A stretch of 64,000 nt of DNA from Fremontodendron californicum (GCA_030761205.1 JAULJL010000032.1:6825134-6889133); one strand, 5' to 3'; positions 12,007 to 25,066 are shown, counted from the stretch's first letter. Translations and numbers: made by a program. The notes: generated from the sequence alone by a model not told the origin.

Positions 12007-12315
12007 AATCTAAAATATATATAAAATTGACTACATTGGTTGTTTGCATGACATGTGTCCTCTTAGGACATTATTGAAAATTTTTAAATTGTTCATAAAT
12101 CAACAATTGACTGCATGGGTTGTTTGTATGACATATATCCTTTTTAGGACATAGTTGTAATTTTTTAAAATTGTTCAAGATATTTTTAATAAATCATCTA
12201 AAAAACAAAACAAAAAATATTTTTGACAAATAAAAAAAAAAACAAATGTTTCAATTCAACAAAAAAATTAAGGGTTTTCTAAATTTCTCACACATCGACT
12301 TGTGGTGTGCATGCT
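12007..12315. repeat. Tandem duplication unit A, left part
   Basis: Matches 30613-30836 in order: 'atctaaaatatatata', then 'tgacatgtgtcct', 'acaaatgtttcaattcaac', 'tttctcaca' and 'gcatgct'. The unit is interrupted at 12316 by the hAT element and resumes at 30412. Unit A also holds an internal partial duplication ('gcatgggttgtttgtatgac'). Confidence 0.7.
12308..12315. repeat. 8-bp target-site duplication TGCATGCT (left)
   Basis: Identical to 30404-30411. Eight-base duplications are made by hAT transposases. Confidence 0.9.
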
Positions 12316-13156
12316 TAGGGATGGCAAAACCCGAACCGCCCGATGGATTTCGAACCGATCCGAATGGAGAGGTTTTTTTTTTTTTGAACAATGGATGCGG
12401 GGCGGGGCGGGGCGGTTTTTTTTGTTTGAAAGGCGGGGATGGAGCAGTTGCAGTATTTACCTGATCCGCACCGCCCCGCCCCGACTAGTAAAATTACTAT
12501 TTTACCCTTCTCTAGAAACCTAACCTAATTACTTCTTCTCTACAACACAACTCCACCGCCGCTAGCCTAGCACTCAAACTCTCCCCTCTACTTCTTCTCC
12601 TTGATCAGAATTCCTTCTACTTTCCCCTTTTCTCCCTTAGTTCTCCCTTCTACTTCTTCTTCACGACTTCACCTATCACATTGAAGCTTTTCTACCTTCA
12701 AAATTTGTTTACCCATTCGGCAGAAGAAGGAGATATCACTCCAATCGGTTCAAAATTTCAGTAAGTTTTCGATTTTACTGTATTTAAATTTGTTTACCCA
12801 TTTTTTATTTTAAATTTCAGTAAGTTTTAAATATATATACTAGATATTTAGGGGCAAGATAGGTCAAGAACAACTTAGTTCCTGTCACTAATAATGACAA
12901 ATTGGCCAGACTAGGTTAATTTGAATGATACCATCTGAGTATTTTGGAGGATTGTAAATCTGTAGCGAAAATTTCGAGTTTATTCTGGTCATTTATGGTA
13001 CTGCACGTTTGCACCAGGCCTTTCCATAGTTTATTTTTAATCCTCAAAACAAGATTTTTTTTTTTTTTTTTTCAGTATGAGTATTAGGATTTAATTTTCA
13101 GTAATCGTTGGGTTTTTTTTTTAAAAAAAATTGTAATGTTTTAATATGTTATAATC

Positions 13157-13161
13157 CTTGG
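13157..13161. repeat. Target-site duplication CTTGG (left) of the large-LTR element
   Basis: Repeated at 29469-29473 directly after the other LTR. Confidence 0.85.
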
Positions 13162-16100
13162 TGTCGCAACCTAAAAAATAACGACGTCTCATCGCAAGAC
13201 TTTATTATTCGTTAGGCGTGACATTAAAAAAAACCGAGGAAAAGTCGACTTAATTCCTCTAAAAAATGAAGGTTTTGGAAATGACCTAAAAAGACATGGA
13301 GTCGCCACCAATCTTTTTTAGCTAGGTGTGATCGGCCACCTATTAAAACCGATTTTATAAAATATTTTAAAAATTAATTAAAACATTTTAAAAACCGATT
13401 TCAAGTCTGCGTTTTAAACCAGAGAAATCAAAGAAGCGGGTTCGGGAGTCGGTTACGTGTGGGGAAGGATTAGCACCCCCACAACGCCCGTATAAATCGG
13501 TACCTTATTAATCGTGTGTTATCTCAAGTCTTGGTAAAAGTTGGTTTTAAATTTAGTATCTCAAATTAATTCCCAATTTAAAGAAAAATAATTCCATTTT
13601 TTATTGAAAATGATCCGGAATTTATAAATTCAAAATTTTCCTATATTCCCCAACACACGTGGCAAAATATAGAAATTTTTATTAGTTTTGGAAAACTTTC
13701 CGAATCATTCTCTTTTTTTTTTTTTGAAAGAAAGATATTCCTTTATTAATAATAATTGATGATATTCCCTCCAGCAAACCCGGTAGAGAACTCATGAATT
13801 ATTTTAACTCGGGAATATCTTTATTTTTATTGAAAATCATTATCTTTTTTGAAAACATTTAAAAGAAATGAATATGTATAGGCATGACATAAATAAAATG
13901 ACATAGCAAAATCTAAATAATATAATGCAACCTAAATGTCATGACACATAGAAATTATTATGGCAAGAATCACATATTATATAAAATGCATGAATATAAA
14001 AATGCAATGCATGAGATGTATTTTTTCCTTTAATTAAGGAAATCCGTATATCTAAAAAGATATCCGGTTACCTTAGGAAAATATGTCAAATTAAATATTC
14101 TAAAACCAAAATACTTTGTGATTGTTTGAAAACAATTTTGAAAAGCTTGAATTAAAAATAAAAACTAGGCTAAAATTTTTAAAATGACTCTAATTTCCTA
14201 AGTTTAAAAAAATCCGGACTTGGCTACCCTTAACCCGGGACTTGAAAAACCATTTTTAGAGTTTAAAAAGGCTTAGAAATTACCCTAAGTCAGTAGCTAA
14301 CCCTCCTAATCAGCCCACTCTAAGTAAATTAACCAAAACAGAAAATTGGTTTTTCTTTAAATTCAATTCTAACTCCACTGTCCAGTTTTAATCCACGATT
14401 TTTTACCCTATTTTTAAAAATTCCAAAAATTCTGAAAACATTATTGGAGACTCAGGACATGTAAAAATACAAGGAAAAAAATCGACTTAATTTTCTGATC
14501 AAAGATGAATTCCCAGAAAAACCAGAGATGTACGAGTTTTTGGAGGAGAAAAAACTGCTTTGTTTTTCTTTAAAATCAATTCTGACTCCACTGTCCAGTT
14601 TTAATCCACGATTTTTTACCCTATTTTTAAAAATTCCAAAAATTCTGAAAAAATTATTGGAGACTCAGGACATGTAAAAATACACGGAAAAAAATCGACT
14701 TAATTTTCTGATCAAAGATGAATTCCCAGAAAAATCGGAGATGTACGAGTTTTGGGTGGAAAAAAAAACTGCTTTGCCAACACATTTTTTTTTTTTTTGT
14801 CTTTGATAAAATCATTTAAAAACCAAAATAAAAATATTTGAAACTCATAGAATGACTTGAAGACAGTAGCTAGGACTTTTTGAAAGTTAGATAAAAATTG
14901 GCTAAGTAAAAAAAATCACAAAGGTAGAATAATCAATTTGACAAACTTAATTTTCCACAAGTGTGCTCAAGAGAGCATGACTTTGAACCATTAATTGGTT
15001 CAAGTCATTATTCAAGTGGCATGAACATGAAATGCATGAAACAATGCAGCAAACATAATGCATGAAATGCATGTATCTAAACCTAAATGTAAGGAAAATG
15101 CATGACATAAATAATATGGCCTAGACCTAACATGAACTTGCATGGCATTTAATGTAACCTAGACCTAAGACATGCATGGCATTTTCACAAACACAAGGCA
15201 TGCTTAATTCAAAAATCCAACCAAATATCATGCAAATGCAAAAACCTAACAACTAGCATGACAAAAATACAACACACAATGCAAAACACATGGAGTAGCC
15301 AAATGGTCCCAAGCTTCAACAAGCATGGCATTTTCACAAACACTTGGTATGCTAGCATGAAAAACTAAGTCATAACACAAAAATCACACAAGCATTTTCA
15401 CAAACACCTAATATACCAAATCTAAAACATGCTCACTAAGATATAAAACAAGAATCATGCAAAGAATCACACAAGAATTTTCACAAACACTTAATATGCT
15501 AACTCTAAAACATGCTCAAATTTAAACAACATGAAAACAGAAAATTAAAAATGCAAAAACATGATATCTAAGACATAAATGGCAACAAACAAAGCAACCA
15601 AATTAAATATAACTTAAGAACATGAAATAACATAATATTTAAAACATCAAAAATAAAGAAAATAGCATAAACAATATGGTAAAATGAATCAAAAACAACA
15701 ACTTAAAATAAATAATGTAGGCCATTTGGCCATGGTGAGTTTATTGTAAAAACAAAATGTAAAAAAAAAAAAAAATACTTAGGAAAGGAAATGAAGGAAG
15801 AACAAGAAACATTATTTTAAAATGAAAACTCACCAAGTAGAGATTAAAATAGCAAAAAATAAGAGTAGAAAATGAAAGTGCAAGAGTTGGTGCTCAAGAG
15901 CAACCTCAAGAAGCTAATATTTCAAGCTTTTCTCTTCAAACTTTCCTTTTTTTCTAAACTTTTCTTTTTTTGCTCTCAACCAAGAAGATAAAAACTAAGA
16001 AAAACTAAGAGAAATCAGCCAAAATGGAAAAGATAAAACAAAATCTGCCTCCCCCTCTAGGGTTGGCCTAAATGATGCTTATATAGCCTCAAAGATGTTG

Positions 16101-17581
16101 TCATTTTTGTGTAACCTATTTTCCATCAAATGGCCAATAATTCAAGATGAAAAGTCATGAAATTACCACCTTTAGATTAGCATCTCAGCCCTCTCAAATT
16201 ACAGCTATGCAAAAATAATGTTGACATCTTTCTTAACCTATGTGGTTTAATCACCATGGCTTGATCAAAGAGAATGGTTAACTAACTCTTGATTTTTAAC
16301 CACTTGATTGAAAAAAAAAAAAAATCAAGCTTCCTCCTTCCTTTGGGCTTGGGCAGGCCAGCACTTCTCTTTTCCAGCCCAGCTCTGATTTTTGAAAGGC
16401 CCAAAAAAGCCCTTTTCGGTTGCTTGGGTGAAATGACCATTTTGCCCCCGGATGCAAGTAAATATCAAACGGACTCCAAATTCAATTTTTATTTTTTTAA
16501 TACTTCCAAAATAATAAAATATTGAGTTCTGGAAGTTTTCAAAATTATCCGAGTCCGTTTGCTATTTATTTGGATTTTTTCTTCCCAAAATGTCCTTTTA
16601 TGCCCCTACTTTTTACCATTTTTTAAACGAGCTCCAAATCAAGATTTTTCTTCACCAATCTCTTCAAAATAATTAAAAAGTGTGATCTGGAAGTTTTCAT
16701 AATTTTTGGAGCTCATTTGGTATTTTTTCGGGATTTATCGGCTTGAATTACTGCATAGGAGGCCCGGGATTTGGCCATTTTGCAAACGAACTCGGAATCA
16801 AGATTTTCTTTCGCCAATATCCTTCAAATGATTTAAGAATGAGATTGACAAATTTTCCATAATTTTCGGAGTCCATTTGCTATTTTTCCCAAATTTTTCC
16901 AATTTTGCCCTTTTACCTCCGAACCCCGGTTTTGCTCAAAACAAATCCGATTTTCAGATTTTCTTCAATCTGAGCCTTGGGCCATCCTTTTTAACCATTC
17001 TTCATCCATTGGGGGCTTTGGTCTTACCAAGTCGGGCCATTTCTGTGATTCTTCCCGATTTCACCGAAATCCACTAGAAACCCTAATTCTAGGTTTTCTC
17101 CCGGATTGACTTTTCTTTCGGTTTTTCTTGCAAGTGACTTCTCCATTACCCGTAGTCAGTGCTTATCTTTCATTTGGAACCTTCAATTTCGACCAGTTTG
17201 ATCGTTTAAGCACTTTTCCCCAAATTTCTTGGATTAGGGTTTCTTTTCTACTGAATCTCCAAATCCCAACTTCCGAACTCCATATCTTTCAATGTAGACC
17301 TCGGATTATCAAAATTCTTTCGCCATTTTTCAATTGAACTTAAAATCTTTATTTTGAAAGTGGGTTGACTTTTTCAGTAGTTGACTTTTTGGGGTTGACT
17401 TTTTCGGGGTTGACTTTTTCGGGGTTGACTTTTTTTCAAGTTTGTCTTTTTGTGCTCGCCCTCTTAAACTAAGTCTCGGAGTACCACATGCAGGATGAAA
17501 ACAGTCTTTTTATACTCGGAAACATCAATATGGGAAGAAAACATACCTGTTTAGTGGTCCGGACAAAATTAGGTGTCTACA
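13162..17581 (-). repeat. 3' LTR of the large-LTR element (4420 bp)
   Basis: On the + strand it starts TGTCGCAACC and ends GGTGTCTACA. In element sense this is the downstream LTR. It contains a short minisatellite-prone zone at about 13880-14020, three copies of a 158-bp subrepeat at about 16460-16900, and five TTGACT boxes at 17365-17430 close to the start of U3 (reading on the minus strand). The open stretches inside are not genes. Confidence 0.85.
17365..17430 (-). promoter_or_regulatory. W-box cluster in LTR U3 (five TTGACT)
   Basis: TTGACT occurs at 17365, 17381, 17395, 17410 and 17425, spaced 14-16 bases. TTGAC(C/T) is the core bound by WRKY factors. The cluster lies about 150-215 bases from the U3 end of the LTR, a plausible promoter or enhancer position. 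Confidence 0.6.
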
Positions 17582-17594
17582 GCTGCCCCTCTTT
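17582..17594 (-). promoter_or_regulatory. Polypurine tract of the large-LTR element
   Basis: On the minus strand this reads AAAGAGGGGCAGC and directly precedes the LTR start TGTAGACACC. Confidence 0.75.
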
Positions 17595-17689
17595 GGCTAT
17601 TGCTGAGAATCAGGAATCAGGCAAAGATAAACCAACACTAATTTTGTACGGTCAGTGAAATCACATGTGAAGGAAAGGGAAAGGGGTTT

Positions 17690-17875
17690 CTTTTTCATTT
17701 TCATTTTTCATTTTTTTTTATTTTTATTTTTTTTCATTTTCTATTTTTTTTTTTTTTTATTTTTTTCATTTTTCATTTTTCATTTTCTACTTTTTTTTTT
17801 CTTTTTTCTATTTTTTTTTCTCTTTTTAAATTTTTCAATTTTTTTATTTTTTTTTATTTTTTTTTTATTTTTTAA
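17690..17875. repeat. Low-complexity T-rich tract
   Basis: T runs broken by CAT, A and C. It looks like a degenerate poly(T)/(TTTTCA)n block near the 3' end of the internal region. Confidence 0.9.
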
Positions 17876-17974
17876 ACAATAAATTGAAGATTTTGTCCTT
17901 AAATTGAATTCCCTGTCTAAACAAGGCTCGATTCGTCTTAAGAAAACGAATTCGATTTTCAAAAGAAAAATTTA

Positions 17975-19690
17975 TGCCCGAAGGTCTTTAAAATTGGTGC
18001 CCGGAAGTCTTAAAAAACTGGTGCCCGGAGGTCTTACCAATTGGTGCCCGGTGGCCTTACCCCTGAAAAAAGTTATGCCCGGAGGTCTTAAAGATGTTGC
18101 CCGAAGGTCTTACCTGTGATTTGAAAAATTATGTCCGGAGGTCTTAAAAATAGTGCCCATAGGCCTTACCCCTGAAAAAAGAGTTATGCCCGGAGGTCTT
18201 AAAGATGTTGCCCGGAGGTCTTACCTGTGATTTGAAAAAATATGCCCGTAGGTCTTAAAAATGGTGCCCATAGGCCTTACCCCTGAAAAAAAGTTATGCC
18301 CGGAGGTCTTAAAGATGTTGCCCGGAGGTCTTACCTGTGATTTGAAAAATTATGCCCGGAGGTCTTAAAAATGGTGTCCATAGGCCTTACCCCTGAAAAA
18401 AGAGTTATGCCCGGAGGTCTTAAAGATGTTGCCCGGAGGTCTTACCTGTGATTTGAAAAATTATGCCCGGAGGTCTTAAAAATGGTGCACATAGGCCTTA
18501 CCCCTGAAAAAAAAAGTTATGCCCGGAGGTCTTAAAGATGTTGCCCGGAGGTCCTACCTGTGATTTGAAAAAAATGCGCTGTATGCGACTTTAAAAATGA
18601 TGCCCGGAGGTCTTAAGAATGGTGCCCGGAGGCCTTACCCGTGATTTGGAAGAAATGTGCTGTATGCGACTTTAAAAATGATGCCCGGAGGTCTTAAGAA
18701 TGGTGCCCGGAGGCCTTACCCATAATTTGGAAGAAATGCGCTGTATGCGACTTTAAAAATGATGCCCGGAGGTCTTAAGAATGGTGCCTGGAGGCCTTAC
18801 CCATAATTTGGAAGAAATTCGCTGTATGCGACTTTAAAAATGATGCCCGGAGATCTTAAGAATGGTGCCCGGAGGCCTTACCCGTGATTTGGAATAAATG
18901 CGCTGTATGCGACTTTAAAAACGATGCCCGGAGGTCTTAAGAATGGTGCCCGGAGGCCTTACCCATAATTTGGAAGAAATTCGCTGTATGCGACTTTAAA
19001 AATGATGCCCGGAGGTCTTAAGAATGGTGCCCGGAGGCCTTACCTGTGATTTGGAAGAAATGCGCTGTATGCGACTTTAAAAATGATGCCCGGAGGTCTT
19101 AAGAATAGTGCCCAGAGGCCTTACCCCTGAAAAAAGTTATGCCCGGAGGTCTTAAAGATGTTGCCCGGAGGTCTTAAGAATGGTGCCCGGAGGCCTTACC
19201 CATAATTTGGAAGAAATGCGCTGTATGCGACTTTAAAAATGATGCCCGGAGGTCTTAAGAATGGTGCCCGGAGGCCTTACCCGTGATTTGAAAAAAATGC
19301 GCTGTATGCGACTTTAAAAATAATGCCCGGAGGTCTTAAGAATGGTGCCCGGAGGCCTTACCCATAATTTGGAAGAAATGCGCTGTATGCGACTTTAAAA
19401 ATGATGCCCGAAGGTCTTAAGAATGGTGCCCGGAGGCCTTACCCATAATTTGGAAGAAATTCGCTGTAAGCGACTTTAAAAATGATGCCCGGAGGTCTTA
19501 AGAATGGTGCCCGGAGGCCTTACCCGTGATTTGGAAGAAATGCGCTGTATGCGACTTAAAAAATGATGCCCGGAGGTCTTAAGAATAGTGCCCAGAGGCC
19601 TTACCCCTGAAAAAAGTTATGCCCGGAGGTCTTAAAGATGTTGCCAGGAGGTCTTACCTATGAATTATGCCCGGAGGTCTTAAAAATGGT
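17975..19690. repeat. Composite tandem array in the 3' internal region
   Basis: Two related monomers share the core TGCCCGGAGGTCTTA. The first half (about 17975-18570) repeats every 110-111 bases and carries 'ccttacccctgaaaaaa'. The second half (about 18590-19560) repeats every 81 bases and carries 'gaagaaatgcgctgtatgcg'. One or two first-type units reappear within and after the second type (near 19110 and 19600), so units have been exchanged. The array sits next to the polypurine tract, where Tat/Ogre elements often grow tandem repeats. It is not a CRISPR array: there are no unique spacers and the host is a eukaryote. Confidence 0.9.
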
Positions 19691-19699
19691 GCTGAAGAA

Positions 19700-22669
19700 T
19701 TGTTGAAAATTAACCTAAAGATTTTGAGAAGATGCGAATGCTTTTTGATGCAAATGCATATGTTGAATAAGATACAAAATGACTTAAACTGGTGCAAATG
19801 TCTTTAATGCAAATGTAAATGACTTGGATTGATGCCAATGTTTCATGATGCAGATGCCCCTACTAATTGTGTTCATGTAACTGGTTTATGAATGGTGTAA
19901 CTACAATTACCACACATTAACGAAAATGCAATGATTCTAGAAATGATGCAATTGTTTGAGATGACACAAATACGAATTCCACGAAGAATGTAAATGTAAA
20001 GGTAAAATACAGATGCTTATGGAATAATGCCAATGCAAATACCCATGAATGATGCAAATGCTTGCCGACACTGTGTAGATGCAAAAGCTCGATAAAGAGA
20101 TGAGTGCTCATGAGTGATGCAAGTGCCCCCGGCTATTTTTCTAGACTTTGGCTTAGCCTTTCAAATTCATTTTTCCTCTTCAAATCAGAGTATATCTTCA
20201 ATTCATTTTGGCTATTCTCTTTGCCCCAACAATTTTCAAACTTTCATCAACAGAGATCTGAACCGGGTTCTATTTCTTCTTCTCATATCTGGAAGTCAAG
20301 ACCTATCCTGGCAGTTCTACACCTTTGAGTTAGAAAAATCCTTGTCTCATGCCAACATCAAAATGGGTATTTCAAAAAAATCTCTTTATTTGTTTTCGCA
20401 TTTTGAAAACTTCTGAACAAAAAATATTAACCCCACAATGTGTGATGTACAAATCTTTTGAAGACTGATGATCATTGTTAGAAATTTCTCTAAGTATCAA
20501 TCTGGGTTTTTTCAACTGGGATTGGCAAGGCTTGGTATAACAAGATTCTGGCTTTTCCAGGAAAACTTCATGACAAAAATGTATATCCCTTCTAGGCTCA
20601 CAAATGGAACAGGTTTTATAAATCATGAATTCATTGAGAACCAAACAAATTCAACATTCTTTTAGTTTCCATATCAAGGCATTTTGTCAAGCATCAAGAT
20701 TGGCTGGGATGTTTAAACCGGAAAGTTTAATCTTGGGAACAAAGTTTCAGTTTTTGAAGACAATCCTCCGAATGAAAGCTGACAATTTGGGGGGTTCAGG
20801 AATTCCTAGATGTTCCTCGATGACCACTCCTTTAATAAGATCTTTTCTTTTGGGGTATCGGCACTATCATCGATGGCATCGAAAATTCCCATTCTACTCT
20901 AGACCGCCCGTTTTTTTGGGTTTTCGCCCTAGAGTCCCATTCTTTTCAATTTTTCTCTTTTTTTTTTTTTTACCATGCACTTGAGAATTCTAAATTCTTC
21001 CTTAGTGAAATGAGAATTTGATGAGATGGGATAAAATCTGAGGAAAACCCTTCAAATTAAACATTCATGCTTGATCAAAATGGACTTTTAAAGCACGTAA
21101 TGTAGGCCATGGCTTAGGGTTCAGAAAGAAAGGATAAATAGGCCCAAAATATGTGTTTGAGGGTAATCAGATCAAGGATCCTTTCTTGAAGAGGATTTTC
21201 TTTGAAGCATGTGTCTCTTCTTGGACATTTCTTTCTTTTTGATTTTGCTCTTTTTCTTCCTTGCTTTTGGCTTTCAATTTGCCATGTCTTTCACACACAT
21301 TTTTTTATTGTGTTTTTTGTTTGTTTTTCTTGGCTTTCATTTCGTCATCTTTTCCTCTTCTTTTTTCTTTGACAGAGTGCGCCCGTATTTATTCGGGGCT
21401 CTATTTGCTTTGTGTCTGTCCCTGAGCTGTCACTCATTTCTCAATGATCTTTGAAAAGATCTTTCCTCGCATTTGCCCCCCAGTGTAGAGGGTAATCCTT
21501 GATCAGGGTTCAAAGAATTAAGAATTCTTTTGGCTCAAAAGGGGTGACTATGGATAATAATTTTTTTCTTGTGAAAGGGATATGAAAGATGGCCATTCAT
21601 CATATCAAGCCCAAATATTCTCATTGAAAAGCAATCCTCAGGGGAAATAGATATTCAGAATTTCATTTTGCACTTTGGAATCATCTGAATTCTCATATGC
21701 ATGATATCATGATTTTTCTTTTTCTTTTTTTTGTTTTTTTCGTCGCATGCCCCCAATGATTCATGCATTAGCCCATCATTCTTCACTATGTATCCATCAT
21801 TTCCACATATGATGCCCCAATTTGATTATCCATGCGAATTTGTATCAACGAGGAACATGGCAAGTCTAGGTCTGTTTTGAAAAGGCTGAGTTTCCAATCT
21901 GAGTTCTTTGAAGAGACAAGGAAAATACGACCCAAAAATAGGTTTTCTCTGGGACAAGGGATAATCTAGTTTAATCATTGTGCCCCATGATGTCAATCAT
22001 GAAGTGATGTTTGGGCAATTAGTGTTTTGTGGTTATTGGGAAAGGTCATGAATGGTTTTAGCACAATCCTGACACACACCAAATTATCAAAATCTGGATT
22101 CTTGAAAGAATGTCTCATTTGTTTGATTTTCAAGGAATTTGAAAATTTTCAAAAAGTTCGTTCCTTTGTTCATAGCCTAGACTAAGATCTAAGTCTTTGC
22201 TTATTCTGTGGTGGCAATGGTTTTATGAAGTCAAATCATTCATATTCCTTGAAGCATTAGGTCTTTCAAGTGGTCTCGGTTCAAAGGATTTAGGCTTAGG
22301 AAAGCCTAAAAGAGAAGGCTGAAGGTATTGGGTCATTTCTAACAATGATCATCAATATTCTCAAGATTGTTCATTATTTCATGTGAAAACCACTTATTTA
22401 TTGTGTACCACAAATTTTCTCAAAGTTTCATTTTTTTTTGTTTTTTACAATTTCAAATTTATTGCTAAAATAAAATGAACACAAAATATTAAAATTCAAA
22501 ATTTATTTATTTCATGTAGATGTCATCATGAGACAAGAGCTTTCATCATCAAAGTGTATAAAAAAATATGCATCAGAATGCTCCTATTGACATGCTTTCA
22601 AAGATAACAAATCTTATCCTCAAAATTCTTCAAGAGGAAATCAATCTATGGTAAAACAGATTTTCAATG
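19700..22669 (-). other. Non-coding internal region of the large-LTR element
   Basis: Short open stretches occur on both strands (for example the minus-strand run at 20372-20644), but none carries a recognisable retrotransposon or host domain. A T-rich, G-poor sense bias on the + strand fits decayed sequence read on the minus strand. Confidence 0.5.
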
Positions 22670-22800
22670 TTCGATAAGCTCTGGAATCCAAATGCCATTG
22701 TGGACAAGACCCTCAATTCTTTCCTTCAGTTTTCTGCATTTTTAGTCGAATGCCCAATTGCCCCAATATGATACTCGCACTTGCTGTTGGGGTCATAGCT
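22670..22800 (-). pseudogene. Remnant of a Tat/Ogre gag-protease linker
   Basis: Minus-strand codons at about 22797-22767 read YDPNSKCEYH, followed closely by a G-x-x-G-H-S-T segment. This is the zinc-finger-like motif found between gag and protease in Tat/Ogre polyproteins. The following part of the motif (K-C-R-K-L-K, then an I-x-x-L-V and G-I-W-I pattern) is present only in a shifted frame at about 22745-22675, and the first frame hits a stop. It is a fossil that ties this element to the tRNA-Arg-primed lineage. Confidence 0.7.
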
Positions 22801-22840
22801 TTTAGCTGACGAAGAAAACTCTTCAAAGCTAAGCCAATTT

Positions 22841-23900
22841 CTATTTCATCTTATTAATGTGTTTCATGATGAATGAGCTATGAATGTCATGAGTGCAATT
22901 TGATGCATGTGAAGGATAAACAAAGTTATGTGTGGTCATATACAGTGGAAACATGTTGACCATGTATGTTATAAATGCAACACGATGCCAACATGATGCA
23001 TTTAAAGAATAAGAAAAACCAATGCATGGATATATGCAATGAATGACCATGTATGTTCCAAATGCATTTCTCAATGAATGATCATATACACTATGAATGC
23101 CACACAATGTCAATTATGATGCATGTGAAGAATAAATGATTGACACAGAGTATATACAAAGAAAGTCATGCTGGCCGTGTATGTCATGAACGCATCCTGA
23201 TGCCAATATGACAAATTAATGCATGAGTATATCATGATGACTGTGTATGCCATGAATGCAACCTGATGCCAACATGATGCATGTAAAAAATAAGCAAATT
23301 AATGCATGGATATATACAATGAATGACCATGTATGTTCCAAATGCATTTCCCAATGAATGATCATATACACTATGAATGCCACACAATGTCAATTATGAT
23401 GCATGTGAAGAATAAATGACTGACACAGAGTATATACAAAGAAGGTCATGCTGACCGTGTATGTCATGAATGCCACCTGATGCCAACATGATGCATGTTA
23501 ATGCATGAGCATATCATGATGACTATGTATGCCATGAATGCACCCTGATGCTAACATGATGCATGTAAAGAAAGAATAAATTGATATATGAATAGATACA
23601 GAAAAATCATGCTGACTATGAATGCATGAATGCAACTTGATGCTACCATGATGCATATAGAGAAAGAATAAATTGATAATGGATATATACAGAAAAAATC
23701 ATGCTGACTATGAATGCATGAATGCAACTTGATGTCAACATGATGCATGTAAAGAAAGAATAAATTGATACATAAGTATATACAAATAATGACCATGCAT
23801 GTCATAAACGTATCTTACAATGAATGACCATGCATGCTATGACTATAACATGATGTCAAAATGATACATGCAAAAATAAATGAATTAACACAAAGGTATA
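22841..23900. repeat. Higher-order tandem repeat, about 281-bp and 93-bp units
   Basis: A block beginning 'gaatgaccatgtatgttcc' at 23040 recurs at 23321 with few changes, a 281-bp period. To its right a shorter unit containing 'catgctgactatgaatgcat' recurs at about 23604 and 23696, a 93-bp period. All units share 'gatgccaacatgatgcatgt' (sometimes with changes). Internal, 5' side of the large-LTR element in element sense. Confidence 0.8.
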
Positions 23901-24569
23901 TACAAAGAAATCAATGATTACACGAAATTGGTGGGACCTAAATCTTGGTTATTCAAAAATCTCATTATGCAAGATTTGCCTCCATTTTTTTTTTTTTGAT
24001 AAACCAATCACATCATTTTCAAAAGAATTTCAGGGTGGATCTTACTATGGTACAATATGCAAATGTTCATGTGACACTACCGGTTTTATGAAATCATCAA
24101 ATTAAATTACCAACTGTTTATTGCAAAGAATGAGATCAATAATACAACCAAAAATGTATATGCCCCATTCACACATGCATGAAATGTGCAACATGCAAAA
24201 ATGCTTGAAAAAAGATTTTTTTTTTTTTTTAAAAACAGCTAATGAACATCTGCCCCAGCAATATCTGCTTATTTAGGCATCACGATGCCATCGAGGCGGA
24301 GTATCACATTTATTACGGGCGATGTACGTACATCGTTGCCCGATCTACCACACTTATTCGGAGTGTAAAATAGGTAACAAAAAGTTTAGAAATGTCCCTC
24401 CATGTGTTCCTATTTTCGGTATATCTAACGGAAATTCGGGATGGCTTCGCCTAGGTTCACTATATGAGGGTGAATCAGTTCTAAGGCCCCGAATTGTTCC
24501 TCACTGTCGCCGGTGAAGGCTAGTAAGGCACCCCGATAAAAGCGGGTTCAATTCGTTAGAGTATATTTT

Positions 24570-24690
24570 CCTATGCCCGTACGGAGGATTATCACGAAGG
24601 CATTAGGTACTTTATACTCCGAAAGTGTTTCACTAGCCCATACGGAGGATCATCACGAAGGCGTAGTTACTTTACTCCCACTTAAAAGGA
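24570..24690. repeat. Two-copy direct repeat, about 62 bp
   Basis: 'acggaggattatcacgaagg' near 24580 recurs as 'acggaggatcatcacgaagg' near 24641, each followed by a 'tactttactcc'-like tail. Lies in the 5' leader of the large-LTR element. Confidence 0.75.
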
Positions 24691-25045
24691 CGGAACCCGG
24701 GTATAGGATTCATGTTATGCAAATGCACGTGTAGTGTGTGTGGAGGAATAATAAACCTTTCACCACCTATTCTACAAACCTTATTCTAAATGCCCTAGCA
24801 ATTAAAACATTCAAGAATAGTGTAACGCATTAACCAACAAGCAATTATAATATGCAACCTTAAATAACTAGAGAACAATAATAAAATGCATGCACATGAG
24901 TATGAACATATTTAAAAATATTTTATTATTTTTCAAAATTCTCCTTATTAAAAAAATGTGGGAATTAAAATTAAATACCAATTAAACCAACAAAACCGAG
25001 ATTGAGATAACACACGACTAATTCTAGGCCTGACTCTCTAATATT

Positions 25046-25063
25046 TCCCCAGCGGAGTCGCCA
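25046..25063 (-). promoter_or_regulatory. Primer-binding site, tRNA-Arg
   Basis: The + strand reads TCCCCAGCGGAGTCGCCA, the 3' end of plant tRNA-Arg (which starts GACTCC) plus CCA. On the minus strand it begins TGGCGACTCC and follows the LTR after three bases (AGC on the + strand). It fixes the element's orientation and lineage. Confidence 0.85.
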
Positions 25064-25066
25064 AGC

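Noticed and set aside
17655..18119. Open frames of about 70 codons
   Set aside because: One is poly(T)-derived phenylalanine; the other is a read-through of the tandem array.
17975..19690. CRISPR-like regular repeat array
   Set aside because: Repeats are contiguous with no unique spacers, the monomers are related satellites in a retrotransposon, and the DNA is from a plant.
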